NCBI RefSeq assembly: GCF_900156465.1
Contig: NZ_LT707064.1
Location: 4,603,001 to 4,667,000, forward strand
From: Pseudomonas sp. 7SR1
GTDB taxonomy: Bacteria > Pseudomonadota > Gammaproteobacteria > Pseudomonadales > Pseudomonadaceae
Direction of reading: 5' to 3'
Length of the DNA stretch: 64,000 nucleotides
Part shown: positions 17,848 through 27,030 of the stretch, in pieces
Numbering within the stretch: position 1 is the first letter of the stretch
Layout: each line of letters opens with the position of its first letter
Translations under genes and position numbers: made by a program
Notes under the pieces: generated by a model
What the model was told of the DNA's origin: nothing
Seen by the model: only the letters and a program-made list of their open reading frames with translations
Databases searched by the model: none

Positions 17848-18300
17848 TCACCTGGCGTCTTGCGCGGCGCTGAGCCGTGCGACCAGCCGCGCCTGGAGCG
17901 CCCTGAGTTCTTCGGCCTCGGCCTTGCCCCTGCCGTGTTCGCCCGCCTGCAGGCCTTCCCAGCGAGGGATGATGTGCATGTGAATGTGATAGACCGTCTG
18001 CCCGGCCACCGCACCGTTGAATTGCGCGATCTGGACGCCATCGGGCTGCAGCTCGTCGACGATGATTCGCGTCAGGTACTGCACGGCCGACATCATCGCG
18101 CTCAGCACGGTGGGTTCGACCTCCAGGATGTTGCGGGCCCGGGAGGCCTTGGGAATGACCAGGACGTGGCCGGTGGACTGGGGAAAGATGTCCAGGAAAG
18201 CCAGGACCTGGTCGTCTTCGTAGATTTTGTAGCACGGCGCGTCGCCGCGAAGGATCAGGGCAAAGATGTTCTGTGGATCGTATTGACCGTGGAGGCTCAT
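17848..18300 (-). CDS. HIT family protein
   Basis: 150 residues. The histidine-triad signature QTVYHIHMHIIP lies near residue 100. The N-terminal ALILRGDAPCYKIYEDD and LAFLDIFPQSTGHVLVIPK are typical of HINT/Fhit-like nucleotide hydrolases, which cleave AMP-linked or dinucleoside polyphosphates. The start at 18300 (MSLHGQYDP) has AAGGAG upstream; an open frame continues above it without a ribosome site. The tail from about 118 is charged and Ala/Glu-rich. Substrate unknown. Confidence 0.93.
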   Translation of the reverse strand: MSLHGQYDPQNIFALILRGDAPCYKIYEDDQVLAFLDIFPQSTGHVLVIPKASRARNILEVEPTVLSAMMSAVQYLTRIIVDELQPDGVQIAQFNGAVAGQTVYHIHMHIIPRWEGLQAGEHGRGKAEAEELRALQARLVARLSAAQDAR

Positions 18301-18552
18301 GCTCGCTCCTTCAATGAGCTGGGGGGTGGCATCGGCATCGGCCGACCGGAAAATGGCTGGGCTGCCCGAGGCTTCGGCGCAGGGGCAACGTCCTACTGTA
18401 GTTCGATATCCCGGCGATAGTCGCATTACCGCAGAGGCCCGTTGACTATAACCGAGAAACAGCAGATCCAGCCCCCATGACCGCCTCGGCCGATCCATGC
18501 CCGCAGTGGCCTGTGTGGCCAATTCGAGTACTCGGATTAACCGTACAGGCCT

Positions 18553-19050
18553 CTAGCGAACCCGCACGAACTCGGCGCTCACCCGCCCGCCGTCCGGGCG
18601 TGTAAAGCTTTCGAACATCCGCTCGCCTTCCACCTTGAGTTGCAGCTCCTGTTTCGTGCGAACGCTGCCGACCCAATTCGGGAACGTGGAGCCCTCCACA
18701 CGGTTGCCCGAAAAATGCCCCTGGGCGTCCACGGTATAGGTGCCGAAGAAACCGATGCTCGAGGCCATGGCGCGCCGGTTCTCCTCATCCTTGCCATTGC
18801 CGCGTACGTCTGATTCAAAGCGTGGGGCCTGGCCATTGGTGAGCACCTCGACAAAGTGCATGTCGGCGGTGAAGACCAGCATGCCCTGGGGATGCTCGCC
18901 ATAGGGCCGTTCGATGCGACCGTCGCGTTCCAGCGTGGCGGACACCATGCGCCACGTGCCGGCGATTTCGTTGGGGCCAGCCGGCCACAGGCGTTCACTG
19001 GCACCAACGGCCCCGGCCGCGACGAGCAGAAGCGCAGGCAGCCACTTCAT
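18553..19050 (-). CDS. Secreted lipocalin-like domain protein
   Basis: 165 residues. An N-terminal signal peptide (MKWLPALLLVAAGAVGA, cleavage probably after ASE/SER region near 18-20) is followed by a lipocalin-like beta-barrel domain. It has the GTWRMVSATLERDG opening strand, PQGMLVFTADMHF, and a late RMFESFTRPDG segment, features of the lipocalin-like PF13924 type. Such proteins bind or shield small hydrophobic ligands, but here the ligand is not known. Its start overlaps the SDR stop by four bases (ATGA), so the two are translationally coupled. Confidence 0.8.
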   Translation of the reverse strand: MKWLPALLLVAAGAVGASERLWPAGPNEIAGTWRMVSATLERDGRIERPYGEHPQGMLVFTADMHFVEVLTNGQAPRFESDVRGNGKDEENRRAMASSIGFFGTYTVDAQGHFSGNRVEGSTFPNWVGSVRTKQELQLKVEGERMFESFTRPDGGRVSAEFVRVR

Positions 19051-19871
19051 GGCTTGTCCGCCGTCAGGGTCAGGGCTCTTTGCGCCATCAGGTCGTCCAG
19101 CCGAGCGGTCAGTGCCTGATGGATGTGCTCGAATGCCGTGCTGCCCAGCGCAATGCGGCGCCTGGGCCGGGCCGAATCCGCCACCTGGATGATCGCCTCG
19201 ACCGTGCGCTCGACGTCTCCCTTCACTTCGAACGTTCCGCCGGACAAGGCCCGGCGCATCTCGCCAGCCGGCGTCACATCGTAGACAGGGAGCGGCGTCG
19301 CGTGATCCAGGCCCTGGCCGAAGCCGGTCTCGGTCGGCCCCGGTTCGGCAATGACGACGTCGATGCCAAACGGGGCGACCTCTTGCGCGACCGCATCAAG
19401 AAAGCCTTCGATGCCCCACTTGGTGGCGTGGTACAGGCTGAAGTTGGGATAGGCCACCTGACCGCCCTCGGAGGACACCTGCACGATCCGCCCGCCGCCC
19501 TGGGCCCGCAGATGAGGCAGCGCCGCGCGCACCAGCTGGATCGAGGCGCTCAGGTTGGTGGCGATCTGGCGCTCGATCTGCGCATCACTGGCCTCCTCCG
19601 CGGCGCCGAACAACCCGTAGCCCGCGTTGCTGACCACCGTGTCGATGCGCCCGAAAGCCTGGAAGGCGTCGTCCAGCGCTCGACGCAAGGCGTGCGTGTC
19701 GGTGATATCGAAAAGCGCGACACGCAGCCGGTCTGCCGCCATCCGCTGGAGCGCTTCGAAGGCTGTGGCCCGTCGCCCGCAAGCCACCACCCGGTCGCCT
19801 CGCTCCAGCAGCTTGCGGGTCATGGCCCAGCCAATCCCGGACGACGCACCTGTGATCAACCATGTCTTCAT
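19047..19871 (-). CDS. Short-chain dehydrogenase/reductase
   Basis: 274 residues from the ATG at 19871 with AGGAG upstream. Classical SDR features: cofactor motif TGASSGIG near residue 8, NAG (VVSNAGYG), active-site Ser and YxxxK (YHATK). The glycine-rich motif followed by CGRR suggests NADPH preference. Divergent from a LysR gene with a 96-bp spacer, so probably regulated by it. Forms a pair with the lipocalin-like gene. Substrate not predictable. Confidence 0.92.
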   Translation of the reverse strand: MKTWLITGASSGIGWAMTRKLLERGDRVVACGRRATAFEALQRMAADRLRVALFDITDTHALRRALDDAFQAFGRIDTVVSNAGYGLFGAAEEASDAQIERQIATNLSASIQLVRAALPHLRAQGGGRIVQVSSEGGQVAYPNFSLYHATKWGIEGFLDAVAQEVAPFGIDVVIAEPGPTETGFGQGLDHATPLPVYDVTPAGEMRRALSGGTFEVKGDVERTVEAIIQVADSARPRRRIALGSTAFEHIHQALTARLDDLMAQRALTLTADKP

Positions 19872-19967
19872 CGGTAGCTCCTCTTGGGGTTTGTCCCGAG
19901 TATATGAAGCCGGATCGCCTACAATAAGCCTCACCAATACGAACGAGCTGGTTAGAAATATTCACCA

Positions 19968-20864
19968 ATGGCCGATATCAGTCTTTCCGATCTCAAGGTT
20001 TTCGCTCACGTGGCGCACCATCGCGGTTTTCAGAAGGCCGCCGACGCGCTGGGCGTATCCCGGTCCTCCCTCAGCCATGCCATCAAGGGACTCGAGCGGC
20101 GTCTTGGCGTGCGCCTTCTGCATCGCACCACCCGCAGCGTGGCTATGACCGAGGCAGGCGAACAATTGCTGTTGCGCTTGAACCCGCTGTTGCGGGAACT
20201 GGACGACGTGCTGGATGCGGTCAGCCATGGTCAGGACGAACTGGTCGGCACCCTGCGTATCAACGCCAGCAAGGGCGGCGCGCGATGGTTGCTCAAGCAC
20301 GTGGTCCCGTCGTTCCAGCAGCGTTACCCTCGTGTCGCGCTTGACCTGGTGGCCGAAGGGCAACTGGTGGATATCGTGGCCGAAGGTTTCGACGCCGGCG
20401 TGCGCCTGGCTGAATCCGTTCCCAAGGACATGATCGCGGTGCCCTTCGGCGGCGACGTCCGGTTCGTGGCGGTCGCTGCGCCGGGTTATATCCAGGCGTT
20501 TGGCCTGCCCGTGACGCCGAACGACTTGATGGCCCACCGTTGCATTCGCCAACGCCTGCCCAGCGGGAAGCGCTATCGCTGGGAGTTTGAACAGGGCAAT
20601 CGGCAACTCGCGCTGGACGTGCCCGGCACGCTGTGCCTGGACGACAACGACCTGATGGTCGAGGCGGCTTGCGCTGGCTTGGGGATCGCCTTCGTTCCGG
20701 AGCCCTTCGCCCGCCCGGCCTTGGATGAAGGCGCGCTGGTCCTGCTCCTGGAAGACTGGACGCCCGCCTCACCCGGCCTGTGTCTCTATTACGCCGATTT
20801 CCGCCATGTGCCCGCGCCACTGCGAGCATTCATCGAGGTGGTACGCGAGGCAACACAGCATTAG
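19968..20864 (+). CDS. LysR-family transcriptional regulator
   Basis: 298 residues: N-terminal winged helix-turn-helix (about 5-62, with [20 protein letters not shown]) and a periplasmic-binding-protein-like effector domain (about 90-295). It belongs to the large group with [26 protein letters not shown], typical of LysR regulators of divergent oxidoreductase genes. It likely controls the divergently transcribed SDR/lipocalin pair through the 96-bp spacer. Confidence 0.93.
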   Translation: MADISLSDLKVFAHVAHHRGFQKAADALGVSRSSLSHAIKGLERRLGVRLLHRTTRSVAMTEAGEQLLLRLNPLLRELDDVLDAVSHGQDELVGTLRINASKGGARWLLKHVVPSFQQRYPRVALDLVAEGQLVDIVAEGFDAGVRLAESVPKDMIAVPFGGDVRFVAVAAPGYIQAFGLPVTPNDLMAHRCIRQRLPSGKRYRWEFEQGNRQLALDVPGTLCLDDNDLMVEAACAGLGIAFVPEPFARPALDEGALVLLLEDWTPASPGLCLYYADFRHVPAPLRAFIEVVREATQH

Positions 20865-21123
20865 CCATGCGCCGATACCCATGCACGCTATGAACCGGGA
20901 GCATGCCAGGCATGCTGCCATGGGATTCATTCCAATTCGAAATAACCCCTATAACTAAAGAAACTGATCAATAACCGCCTGTCGCCTATCTTGAAACACA
21001 CTTCAGTGCTGTCGCCTTGGTCAGGAACATTGGAACCAGGCCAGGTGATCGCGGACGAGCGCTATCCGCAGGATACGGATCGAGCCGTACGTCCACGCTG
21101 ATTGGGGTGAATGACGAGGCGAT

Positions 21124-23301
21124 ATGGAGATCACGCAAAACAACCGGCTGGTGCAGGTCGACAGTCCCCTGGGCGGCGATGTCCTGCTGCTCAGGAGCAT
21201 GGAAGGCAGTGAAGAGTTGGGGCGTTGTTTCCACTATGAGCTGGATCTGACGTCCGATGATCGGGCGATCACGTTCGATCAGTTACTGGGCAAGCCCATG
21301 GGCCTGACCCTGGAACTGTATGACGGGGCCAAGCGCTACTTCCATGGCATTGTCTGCAGCTGCCGCCAACTGACCGGCCATGGCCAGTTCGCCGGTTACC
21401 GGGTCAGCCTGCGACCCTGGTTCTGGTTGCTCACGCGCACCTCGGACTGTCGGATCTTCCAGAACAAGACGGTGCCGGACATCATCAAGCAGGTGTTGCG
21501 CGACCTCGGTTTCTCCGACTTCGAAGACAGCCTCAGCGGCAGCTATCGTGAGTGGGAATACTGCGTTCAGTACCGCGAGACCAGCTTCGATTTCGTCAGT
21601 CGACTGATGGAACAGGAGGGTATCTATTACTACTTCCGCCATGAGAAGGCCCGTCACGTCCTGGTGATGGCCGATGCCTATGGCGCCCACTCCACGGTGC
21701 CGGATTACGCGTCGGTGCCCTTCTACCCGCCTGACCGGCAGATGCGCGAGCGCGACCATTTCTACGATTGGCAACTGGCGCGGCAAGTGCAACCCGGCTC
21801 CCTGGCGCTGAACGACTACGACTTCTCGCGGCCCCGCGCCAGTCTCGAGGTGCGTTCAAGCGTGCCGCGCAGCCATAGCAACAGCGACTACCCGCTATAC
21901 GACTATCCCGGTGAATACCTGCAGAGCAACGACGGCGAGCACTACGCTCGTACCCGTATCGAGGCCATTCACAGCCAGTTCGAGCGGGTGCAGCTGCGTG
22001 GCCGCGCCCGCGGGCTCGGCGCCGGTCACTTGTTCAAGCTGAGCGGCTATGAACGAACGGACCAGAATCGCGAGTACCTGGTGGTGGTCGCCCGTTATCA
22101 GATCCGCCAGGAACCTTATGAAAGCGGCCAGGCTGACCTGGGCGAACAGTTCACCAGCGAACTGGATTGCATGGACGCCAGCCAGGCCTTCCGCCCTCTT
22201 CCCCTGACACCGATGCCCATCGTCCGCGGACCGCAGACGGCCGTGGTGGTCGGTCCCGGTGGCGAGGAGATCTGGACCGACCAGTATGGTCGGGTCAAGG
22301 TGCATTTCCATTGGGATCGCCATGACCAGTTCAACGAAAACAGCTCCTGCTGGATCCGGGTGTCCCAGGCCTGGGCCGGCAAGAACTGGGGATCGGTGCA
22401 GATTCCGCGGATTGGCCAGGAGGTGATCGTCAGCTTCCTCGAAGGCGACCCGGATCGGCCGATCATCACTGGTCGGGTCTACAACGCCGAGCAGACCGTA
22501 CCTTACAAGTTGCCGGCCAACGCGACCCAGAGCGGCGTGAAGAGTCGCTCAAGCAAGGAAGGGTCGCCGGCCAACTTCAATGAAATCCGCATGGAAGACA
22601 AGAAAGGCGCGGAGCAACTGTTCATCCATGCCGAGAAAGACCAGGACATCGAGGTAGAAAACGACGAAACCCACTGGGTCGGTCATGACCGCAGCAAGAC
22701 CATCGACAACGACGAAACCGTTCACGTCAAGCACGACCGCACCGAAACGGTGGACAACCACGAAACCATCACCATCGGCGTGGACCGGACCGAGAAGGTC
22801 GGCAACAACGAAAAGATCAGCATCGGCGTCAATCGTACCGAGGATGTCGGCAGCAACGAGACCATCACCATTGGCGCGGACCGCACGGAAAGAGTCGGTG
22901 CCAACGAAAAGATCTCCATCGCCAGCAATCGCACCGAGGACGTGGGTGGCAACGAGACCATCGGCATCGGCGGCAACCGCAACGAGACAGTCCAGGGCAA
23001 TGAAGGCATCGAGATCAACGGAAACCAGAGTACCCGGATCGGCCAGAACGAATCACGGGACGTCGACCAGAACCGCAACAGCAATGTCCGGCAGAACGAC
23101 AGCCTGGACGTCGGCAAGCATTTTTCCCTCACTGCCGGCGATTCCATCACCCTGACCACCGGGGCAGCCAGCATCACCATGAAGAAGGACGGCACCATCC
23201 TGATCAAGGGCAAGAATATTACCCTGGATGGCTCCGGCGCCATCAATATCAAGGCCAACAAGAATGTGGTCGTCAAAGGCCAGAAGATTTTGCAGAACTA
23301 G
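21124..23301 (+). CDS. vgrG: Type VI secretion VgrG (TssI) spike protein with C-terminal repeat
   Basis: 725 residues. The N-terminal gp27-like part (about 1-380) and gp5-like OB fold (VVVGPGGEEIWTDQYGRVKV, WIRVSQAWAGKNWGSVQIPR, GQEVIVSFLEGDPDRPIITG) define VgrG, the trimeric tip of the T6SS tube. From residue 523 to 666 there are nine 16-residue repeats of the form RTExVGxNExIxIGxN, expected to extend the beta-helical needle. The final 60 residues (SITMKKDGTILIKGKNITLD) end the needle. No other structural T6SS genes are in the window, so this is an orphan vgrG island using a sheath encoded elsewhere. It heads a seven-gene run. Confidence 0.96.
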   Translation: MEITQNNRLVQVDSPLGGDVLLLRSMEGSEELGRCFHYELDLTSDDRAITFDQLLGKPMGLTLELYDGAKRYFHGIVCSCRQLTGHGQFAGYRVSLRPWFWLLTRTSDCRIFQNKTVPDIIKQVLRDLGFSDFEDSLSGSYREWEYCVQYRETSFDFVSRLMEQEGIYYYFRHEKARHVLVMADAYGAHSTVPDYASVPFYPPDRQMRERDHFYDWQLARQVQPGSLALNDYDFSRPRASLEVRSSVPRSHSNSDYPLYDYPGEYLQSNDGEHYARTRIEAIHSQFERVQLRGRARGLGAGHLFKLSGYERTDQNREYLVVVARYQIRQEPYESGQADLGEQFTSELDCMDASQAFRPLPLTPMPIVRGPQTAVVVGPGGEEIWTDQYGRVKVHFHWDRHDQFNENSSCWIRVSQAWAGKNWGSVQIPRIGQEVIVSFLEGDPDRPIITGRVYNAEQTVPYKLPANATQSGVKSRSSKEGSPANFNEIRMEDKKGAEQLFIHAEKDQDIEVENDETHWVGHDRSKTIDNDETVHVKHDRTETVDNHETITIGVDRTEKVGNNEKISIGVNRTEDVGSNETITIGADRTERVGANEKISIASNRTEDVGGNETIGIGGNRNETVQGNEGIEINGNQSTRIGQNESRDVDQNRNSNVRQNDSLDVGKHFSLTAGDSITLTTGAASITMKKDGTILIKGKNITLDGSGAINIKANKNVVVKGQKILQN
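22690..23121 (+). repeat. 48-bp coding tandem repeat within vgrG (nine units)
   Basis: Nine degenerate units of 48 bp encode 16-residue repeats, each starting with an Arg codon (Gln in the eighth). Units 2-6 are the most alike (for example RTEDVGSNETITIG and RTEDVGGNETIGIG). Confidence 0.8.
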
Positions 23302-23317
23302 CCACGGAGTGGGCGCC

Positions 23318-23776
23318 ATGACCGTCGAATACCACCTCCCCGTTTCCTCGACATCCACCCCGACCCGGGTGGACGGCGTCGTGATTGGCGTGCTGCTGGA
23401 TGTGCCCATGGCGGACGCTCCGGTGGTGGCCTTCGCCGGCTGCCCCGTTGACACAGGCCTTGCCGCACGCACCACCACCCCACTCACTCGCGATGACATC
23501 GGCGCCCAGGTCGCGCTGATGTTCGAAGCCGGGGACGTGGCCCGTCCGCTGGTGGTCGGGCGCATCCAGCGCTTGCAGGAAACCGTGACGCCGGCGATCG
23601 CCCATCTGGACGGAGAGCGCCTGGAGTTCAGCGCAGAACGGGAAATCGTCCTGCGCTGCGGCAAGGCCAGCATCACCCTGACCCGCGCGGGCAAAGTGAT
23701 CATCCGCGGCACCTACCTTTCCAGCCGCTCCAGCGGGGCCAACCGCATCAAGGGCGGCTCGGTGCAGATCAACTAG
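23318..23776 (+). CDS. DUF6484-type T6SS accessory protein
   Basis: 152 residues, ATG at 23318, 14 bases after the vgrG stop. It has an OB-like N-terminal half (VDGVVIGVLLDVP, ARPLVVGRIQRL) resembling VgrG's gp5-like domain. A short C-terminal beta segment (REIVLRCGKASITLTRAGKV) resembles the VgrG needle. This matches the DUF6484 family found next to vgrG and DUF2169 genes. It is likely part of the spike or an adaptor that helps load the PAAR-like effector; this is inferred from position and fold similarity. Confidence 0.8.
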   Translation: MTVEYHLPVSSTSTPTRVDGVVIGVLLDVPMADAPVVAFAGCPVDTGLAARTTTPLTRDDIGAQVALMFEAGDVARPLVVGRIQRLQETVTPAIAHLDGERLEFSAEREIVLRCGKASITLTRAGKVIIRGTYLSSRSSGANRIKGGSVQIN

Positions 23777-23788
23777 AGGCCGCAGCCC

Positions 23789-24904
23789 ATGGAATTGCTC
23801 AACGCCAGCAAACTGGCTGCTGCCTATACCCTGGGCATGGGGAGCGACGGTCGCGAATCCCTGGTCGTGGTGGCCAAGGGCACTTTCAACCTGCCACTGG
23901 ATGGCCGCGTCGCGTCCCTGGCGGATGCCCAGCAGCCGCTGTTGATGGCCGATACTTTCCTGGGCGAGCCGGGGCTCAGCGCGCCGCTGCAGGAGATGGA
24001 CTTCGCCCCGGTCAAGCCATGCTGCGATGTGCTGGTGCGCGGCAAGGCCTATGCACCCGCAGGCCGGCCCGTGACACAGTTGACCGCAGGCATTCGCATC
24101 GGCCGGGTCAGCAAGGCTTTTTCCGTGCTCGGTCCTCGGCAATGGCAGCAGGGAATAATGGGCGTTGCCCCAGGCGCGCCGCAGCCCTTTGTCGAGCAGG
24201 ACATCTCCTACGCCCAGGCCTTCGGTGGTGCCCACCCCACGCTGAACGCCCCCGAAATGATGCGTTGCTATCCGCACAACCCGAGCGGTTGCGGTTGGTA
24301 CCCCAGCGACATCGACAGTACTGGTATCGTCGCAAGACCGATGCCGAACACCGAGGAACTGGGCAAGCCGATCGACAGCCCCTCGGGGGACTTCCGGCCC
24401 ATGGCCCTCGGCCCCATCGGGCGTAGCTGGCCGCAGCGGGGCCGTTTCGCCGGTACCTATGACGACGCCTGGTTGGCGGACTGCTTTCCGTTCCTGCCAG
24501 GGGATTTCGACAATCGCTACTTCCAGGCCGCCCCCGAGGACCAGCAGGCCGACTATCTGCGTGGCGGCGAAGATGTGCTGCTGCTCAATCTCACGCCTCA
24601 GGAACGCGCAGGCTTTCGCATTCCCGAGATGGATGTGCCGGTCACCTTCTTCCTGAAAAAAGGCGGCCACGAGACGGTGCGCGGGGTGATCGATACCCTG
24701 CTGATCGACACGGACGCTCGCCAGGTACAGTTGACCTGGCGTGTATCCCGGCCCCTGCGGCGCAATCTGTTCGAGATCGCCCAGGTGCTGGTCGGAACGA
24801 TGCCTGCGGGCTGGTGGCGCGCCCGGGAGCTGGGCAAGGATTATTACCCATCGCTCCGCTCCCTGGTCAAAACCAGGCGGGCTTTCGAGGAGACAGACGG
24901 ATGA
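23789..24904 (+). CDS. DUF2169 T6SS-associated protein
   Basis: 371 residues of the DUF2169 family, proteins encoded with vgrG and PAAR-like genes and considered effector adaptors. Visible family pieces: GRESLVVVAKGTFNLP at the start, DVLVRGKAYAP, SKAFSVLGPRQW, YAQAFGGAHP and FAGTYDDAWLADCFPFLPGD. Its stop overlaps the next start by four bases (ATGA), so it is coupled to the ketosynthase-like gene. Confidence 0.9.
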   Translation: MELLNASKLAAAYTLGMGSDGRESLVVVAKGTFNLPLDGRVASLADAQQPLLMADTFLGEPGLSAPLQEMDFAPVKPCCDVLVRGKAYAPAGRPVTQLTAGIRIGRVSKAFSVLGPRQWQQGIMGVAPGAPQPFVEQDISYAQAFGGAHPTLNAPEMMRCYPHNPSGCGWYPSDIDSTGIVARPMPNTEELGKPIDSPSGDFRPMALGPIGRSWPQRGRFAGTYDDAWLADCFPFLPGDFDNRYFQAAPEDQQADYLRGGEDVLLLNLTPQERAGFRIPEMDVPVTFFLKKGGHETVRGVIDTLLIDTDARQVQLTWRVSRPLRRNLFEIAQVLVGTMPAGWWRARELGKDYYPSLRSLVKTRRAFEETDG

Positions 24905-25938
24905 GCGCGCTGTGCATCATCGGTTCGGGCATGGTCAGCGCGGTCGGCCTCAGCGCACCGGCGAGCTGCGCGGCGATCCGTTGCGCCATCGACAACTTCC
25001 AGGAGACCCGCTTTATCGACCGTGGTGGCGAGTGGCTGATCGCCGCCGGCGTGATGTTGGAGCAGCCCTGGCGGGGTCGCGCCAAGCTGATCAAGATGGC
25101 CGCCCGCGCCATCGCCGAGGCATTGCAGAGCGCTCCCGGCATCGATCCGCAGCAGACGCCCCTGCTACTGGGCCTGGCGGAAGCCGAGCGCCCGGGTCGC
25201 CTCGATGGCCTGGACAACAGCTTGCTGCAAGCCATCGAGGCCGAGCTGGGCCTGCGCTTTCATCCTGACTCCTGCATCATCGCCCGTGGCCGGGTCAGCG
25301 GTGCCGTGGCCCTGCTCGATGCGCGCACGCTGATCTACCAGGGGGGGCATCGCTATGTACTCGTCGCCGGGGTGGATTCTTTTCTCGCCGCACCGACCCT
25401 GGACGCCTTCGAAGACCGCCAGCGCCTGCTCACCAGCCAGAACTCCAATGGTTTCATCCCTGGTGAAGGCGCCGCCGCTGTGGTGTTGACACGCCCTGTC
25501 GCCAGCACAGAGCCGCAATTGACCTGCATCGGCCTGGGGTTCGGGATGGAAAAGGCCACGGTGGAGGCCGAAGACATGCCCCTGCGCGCCGAAGGCCTGA
25601 GTCAAGCCATACGCGCGGCCCTGGGCGAAGCCGGCTGTGGGCTGGAACAGATGGATTATCGGCTCACCGACATTTCCGGAGAACAGTACTACTTCAAGGA
25701 GGCCTCTCTTGCCTTGGGCCGTACCCTGCGGGTGCGCAAGGAGCACTTCCATCTCTGGCATCCGGCCGACTGCATCGGCGAAGTCGGCGCCGCCATCGGC
25801 CCGGCCATGCTCGCCGTGGCCCTGGCCGCCAGCCGCAAGGGATACGGCGATGGCCCGAATATCTTCTGCCATCTGGGCAACGACGCCGGCGAACGTGCTG
25901 TCGCCCTGCTCAGTTACCAGACAACGAGGGCTGCCTGA
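24901..25938 (+). CDS. Ketosynthase-like protein of the T6SS accessory cluster, probably non-catalytic
   Basis: 345 residues with a thiolase/beta-ketoacyl-synthase fold: CIIGSGMVSAVGLSAPASCA at the N-terminus, NGFIPGEGAAAVVL, and a late IGEVGAAIGPAMLAVALA in place of the usual HTLGAAG. The active-site triad looks degraded. The nucleophile region reads DSCIIARGRVS rather than the common ACSSS motif, and the HGTGT histidine is not seen. A structural or chaperone-like role in the effector cluster is therefore more likely than fatty acid synthesis. It is coupled by one-base overlap to the next gene (stop A shared with its ATG). Confidence 0.75.
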   Translation: MSALCIIGSGMVSAVGLSAPASCAAIRCAIDNFQETRFIDRGGEWLIAAGVMLEQPWRGRAKLIKMAARAIAEALQSAPGIDPQQTPLLLGLAEAERPGRLDGLDNSLLQAIEAELGLRFHPDSCIIARGRVSGAVALLDARTLIYQGGHRYVLVAGVDSFLAAPTLDAFEDRQRLLTSQNSNGFIPGEGAAAVVLTRPVASTEPQLTCIGLGFGMEKATVEAEDMPLRAEGLSQAIRAALGEAGCGLEQMDYRLTDISGEQYYFKEASLALGRTLRVRKEHFHLWHPADCIGEVGAAIGPAMLAVALAASRKGYGDGPNIFCHLGNDAGERAVALLSYQTTRAA

Positions 25939-27020
25939 TGGCGAACGAGGTCTACGCCAACAATATGGAAATATCCTGCAAGGCGGCGGACGGCAAGTCG
26001 GTGGCCTGCTTCCCGGACGTCTGTTTCACCCCGCCGCAAACCGCCGCCACTCCACTGGGGGTGCCTATCCCCTACCCCAACACCGGCTTGGCCAAGGACA
26101 CCACCCGGGGCTCGCGAACGGTGAAGATCAGTGGCAAGGAAGTCATGCTCAAGGACAAGAGCTACTTCAAGACCAGTTACGGGGACGAGGCTGGAAATGC
26201 GCCGAAGAAAGGCATCATCACCAATAAAATCAAGGGAAAGGTGTATTTCACTGCCTGGTCGATGAATGTGAAGTTCGAGGGCGAGAACGTCGTCCGGAAC
26301 ATGGACCTGACCACCCATAACCACGGCTCGACGGCCAACACGCTGGCGTGGCCGTACCTGGACGCGGTAGCCATGGCGGACCCCGAGAATCCGTGCGTCA
26401 AGTCCGGCACCGTGAAGAAAATCAAGGCGGCCTGCCCACCGCCGGCCAAGTCATTGTCGCGCGGTGCCATCCCCGGCCCAGCCGACAACACAAGCCCGGA
26501 ATGCTGTGAAGCACGCAAGTGCATGCTGGTGCCAAACTCGCCAAAGACCCGTTGTTCGAAATGTGGCGGGAAGACACCCCACCACCCGGTGCCGGTGGCA
26601 GACCTGTCGACTCCCCGGCCGATCAACCCCAAGACCGGCAAACTGAAAGTGCGCGGGGACGCCTTCGTTCCTACCTACGATCACAACAAAGCTCCCTGCG
26701 TCTGCGTGGAAGGCGCCGACCACAACTCCCGTGAGGGGCCGACCGAAAAGCTCATGCAACATGGTCGTATCGGTCGCGGCTACGTGGTCAAGCGCGATGC
26801 GATGTTGGGCGGGGCCGATGACTTCACCTACGCACAGATCAGCGACCTCGCAGCCCAGGCGGTCGCCGATGAGACTGGCTGCGACAAAGACTGCCTGAAG
26901 GCCCAGATCGACAAGGGGCACCAGGATCTGGGCGTAGGCCCGGAATCAGGCATGCGCAGGGGCGAAGTTCGCGCACCAGCCCTGGAGAAGAAGCCGAAGA
27001 ATCCGGCCCCAATGATATAG
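25938..27020 (+). CDS. PAAR-like (DUF4150) effector with probable GHH2 nuclease toxin
   Basis: 360 residues. The N-terminal DUF4150/PAAR-like domain (about 1-140; NMEISCKAADGKSVACFPDV, GVPIPYPNTG, THNHGSTANTLAWPY) caps a VgrG. The C-terminal part (about 185-345) has cysteines CCEARKC and RCSKCGGKTPHHPVPV, then YDHNKAPCVCVEGADHNSRE and a later QHGRIG. The His-His pair (215-216) and the APCVCVEG block resemble the Tox-GHH2 group of the HNH/ENDO VII nuclease superfamily. It would be a DNase delivered by T6SS. The terminal half contains another cysteine pair (CDKDC). Nuclease activity is inferred from motifs. The next gene is the immunity candidate. Confidence 0.75.
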   Translation: MANEVYANNMEISCKAADGKSVACFPDVCFTPPQTAATPLGVPIPYPNTGLAKDTTRGSRTVKISGKEVMLKDKSYFKTSYGDEAGNAPKKGIITNKIKGKVYFTAWSMNVKFEGENVVRNMDLTTHNHGSTANTLAWPYLDAVAMADPENPCVKSGTVKKIKAACPPPAKSLSRGAIPGPADNTSPECCEARKCMLVPNSPKTRCSKCGGKTPHHPVPVADLSTPRPINPKTGKLKVRGDAFVPTYDHNKAPCVCVEGADHNSREGPTEKLMQHGRIGRGYVVKRDAMLGGADDFTYAQISDLAAQAVADETGCDKDCLKAQIDKGHQDLGVGPESGMRRGEVRAPALEKKPKNPAPMI

Positions 27021-27030
27021 AGAGCCCATC

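Noticed and set aside
20900..20916. Perfect palindrome AGCATGCCAGGCATGCT downstream of the LysR gene
   Set aside because: No T-run follows, so it is not a clear terminator. It does not match any other site here; kept as a curiosity only.
22690..23121. CRISPR-like array
   Set aside because: Repeats are 48 bp, contiguous without spacers, and in frame within vgrG.
23273..24670. Minus-strand open frame of about 465 codons over the DUF6484 and DUF2169 genes
   Set aside because: Antisense to conserved T6SS genes, no recognisable domain and no ribosome site.
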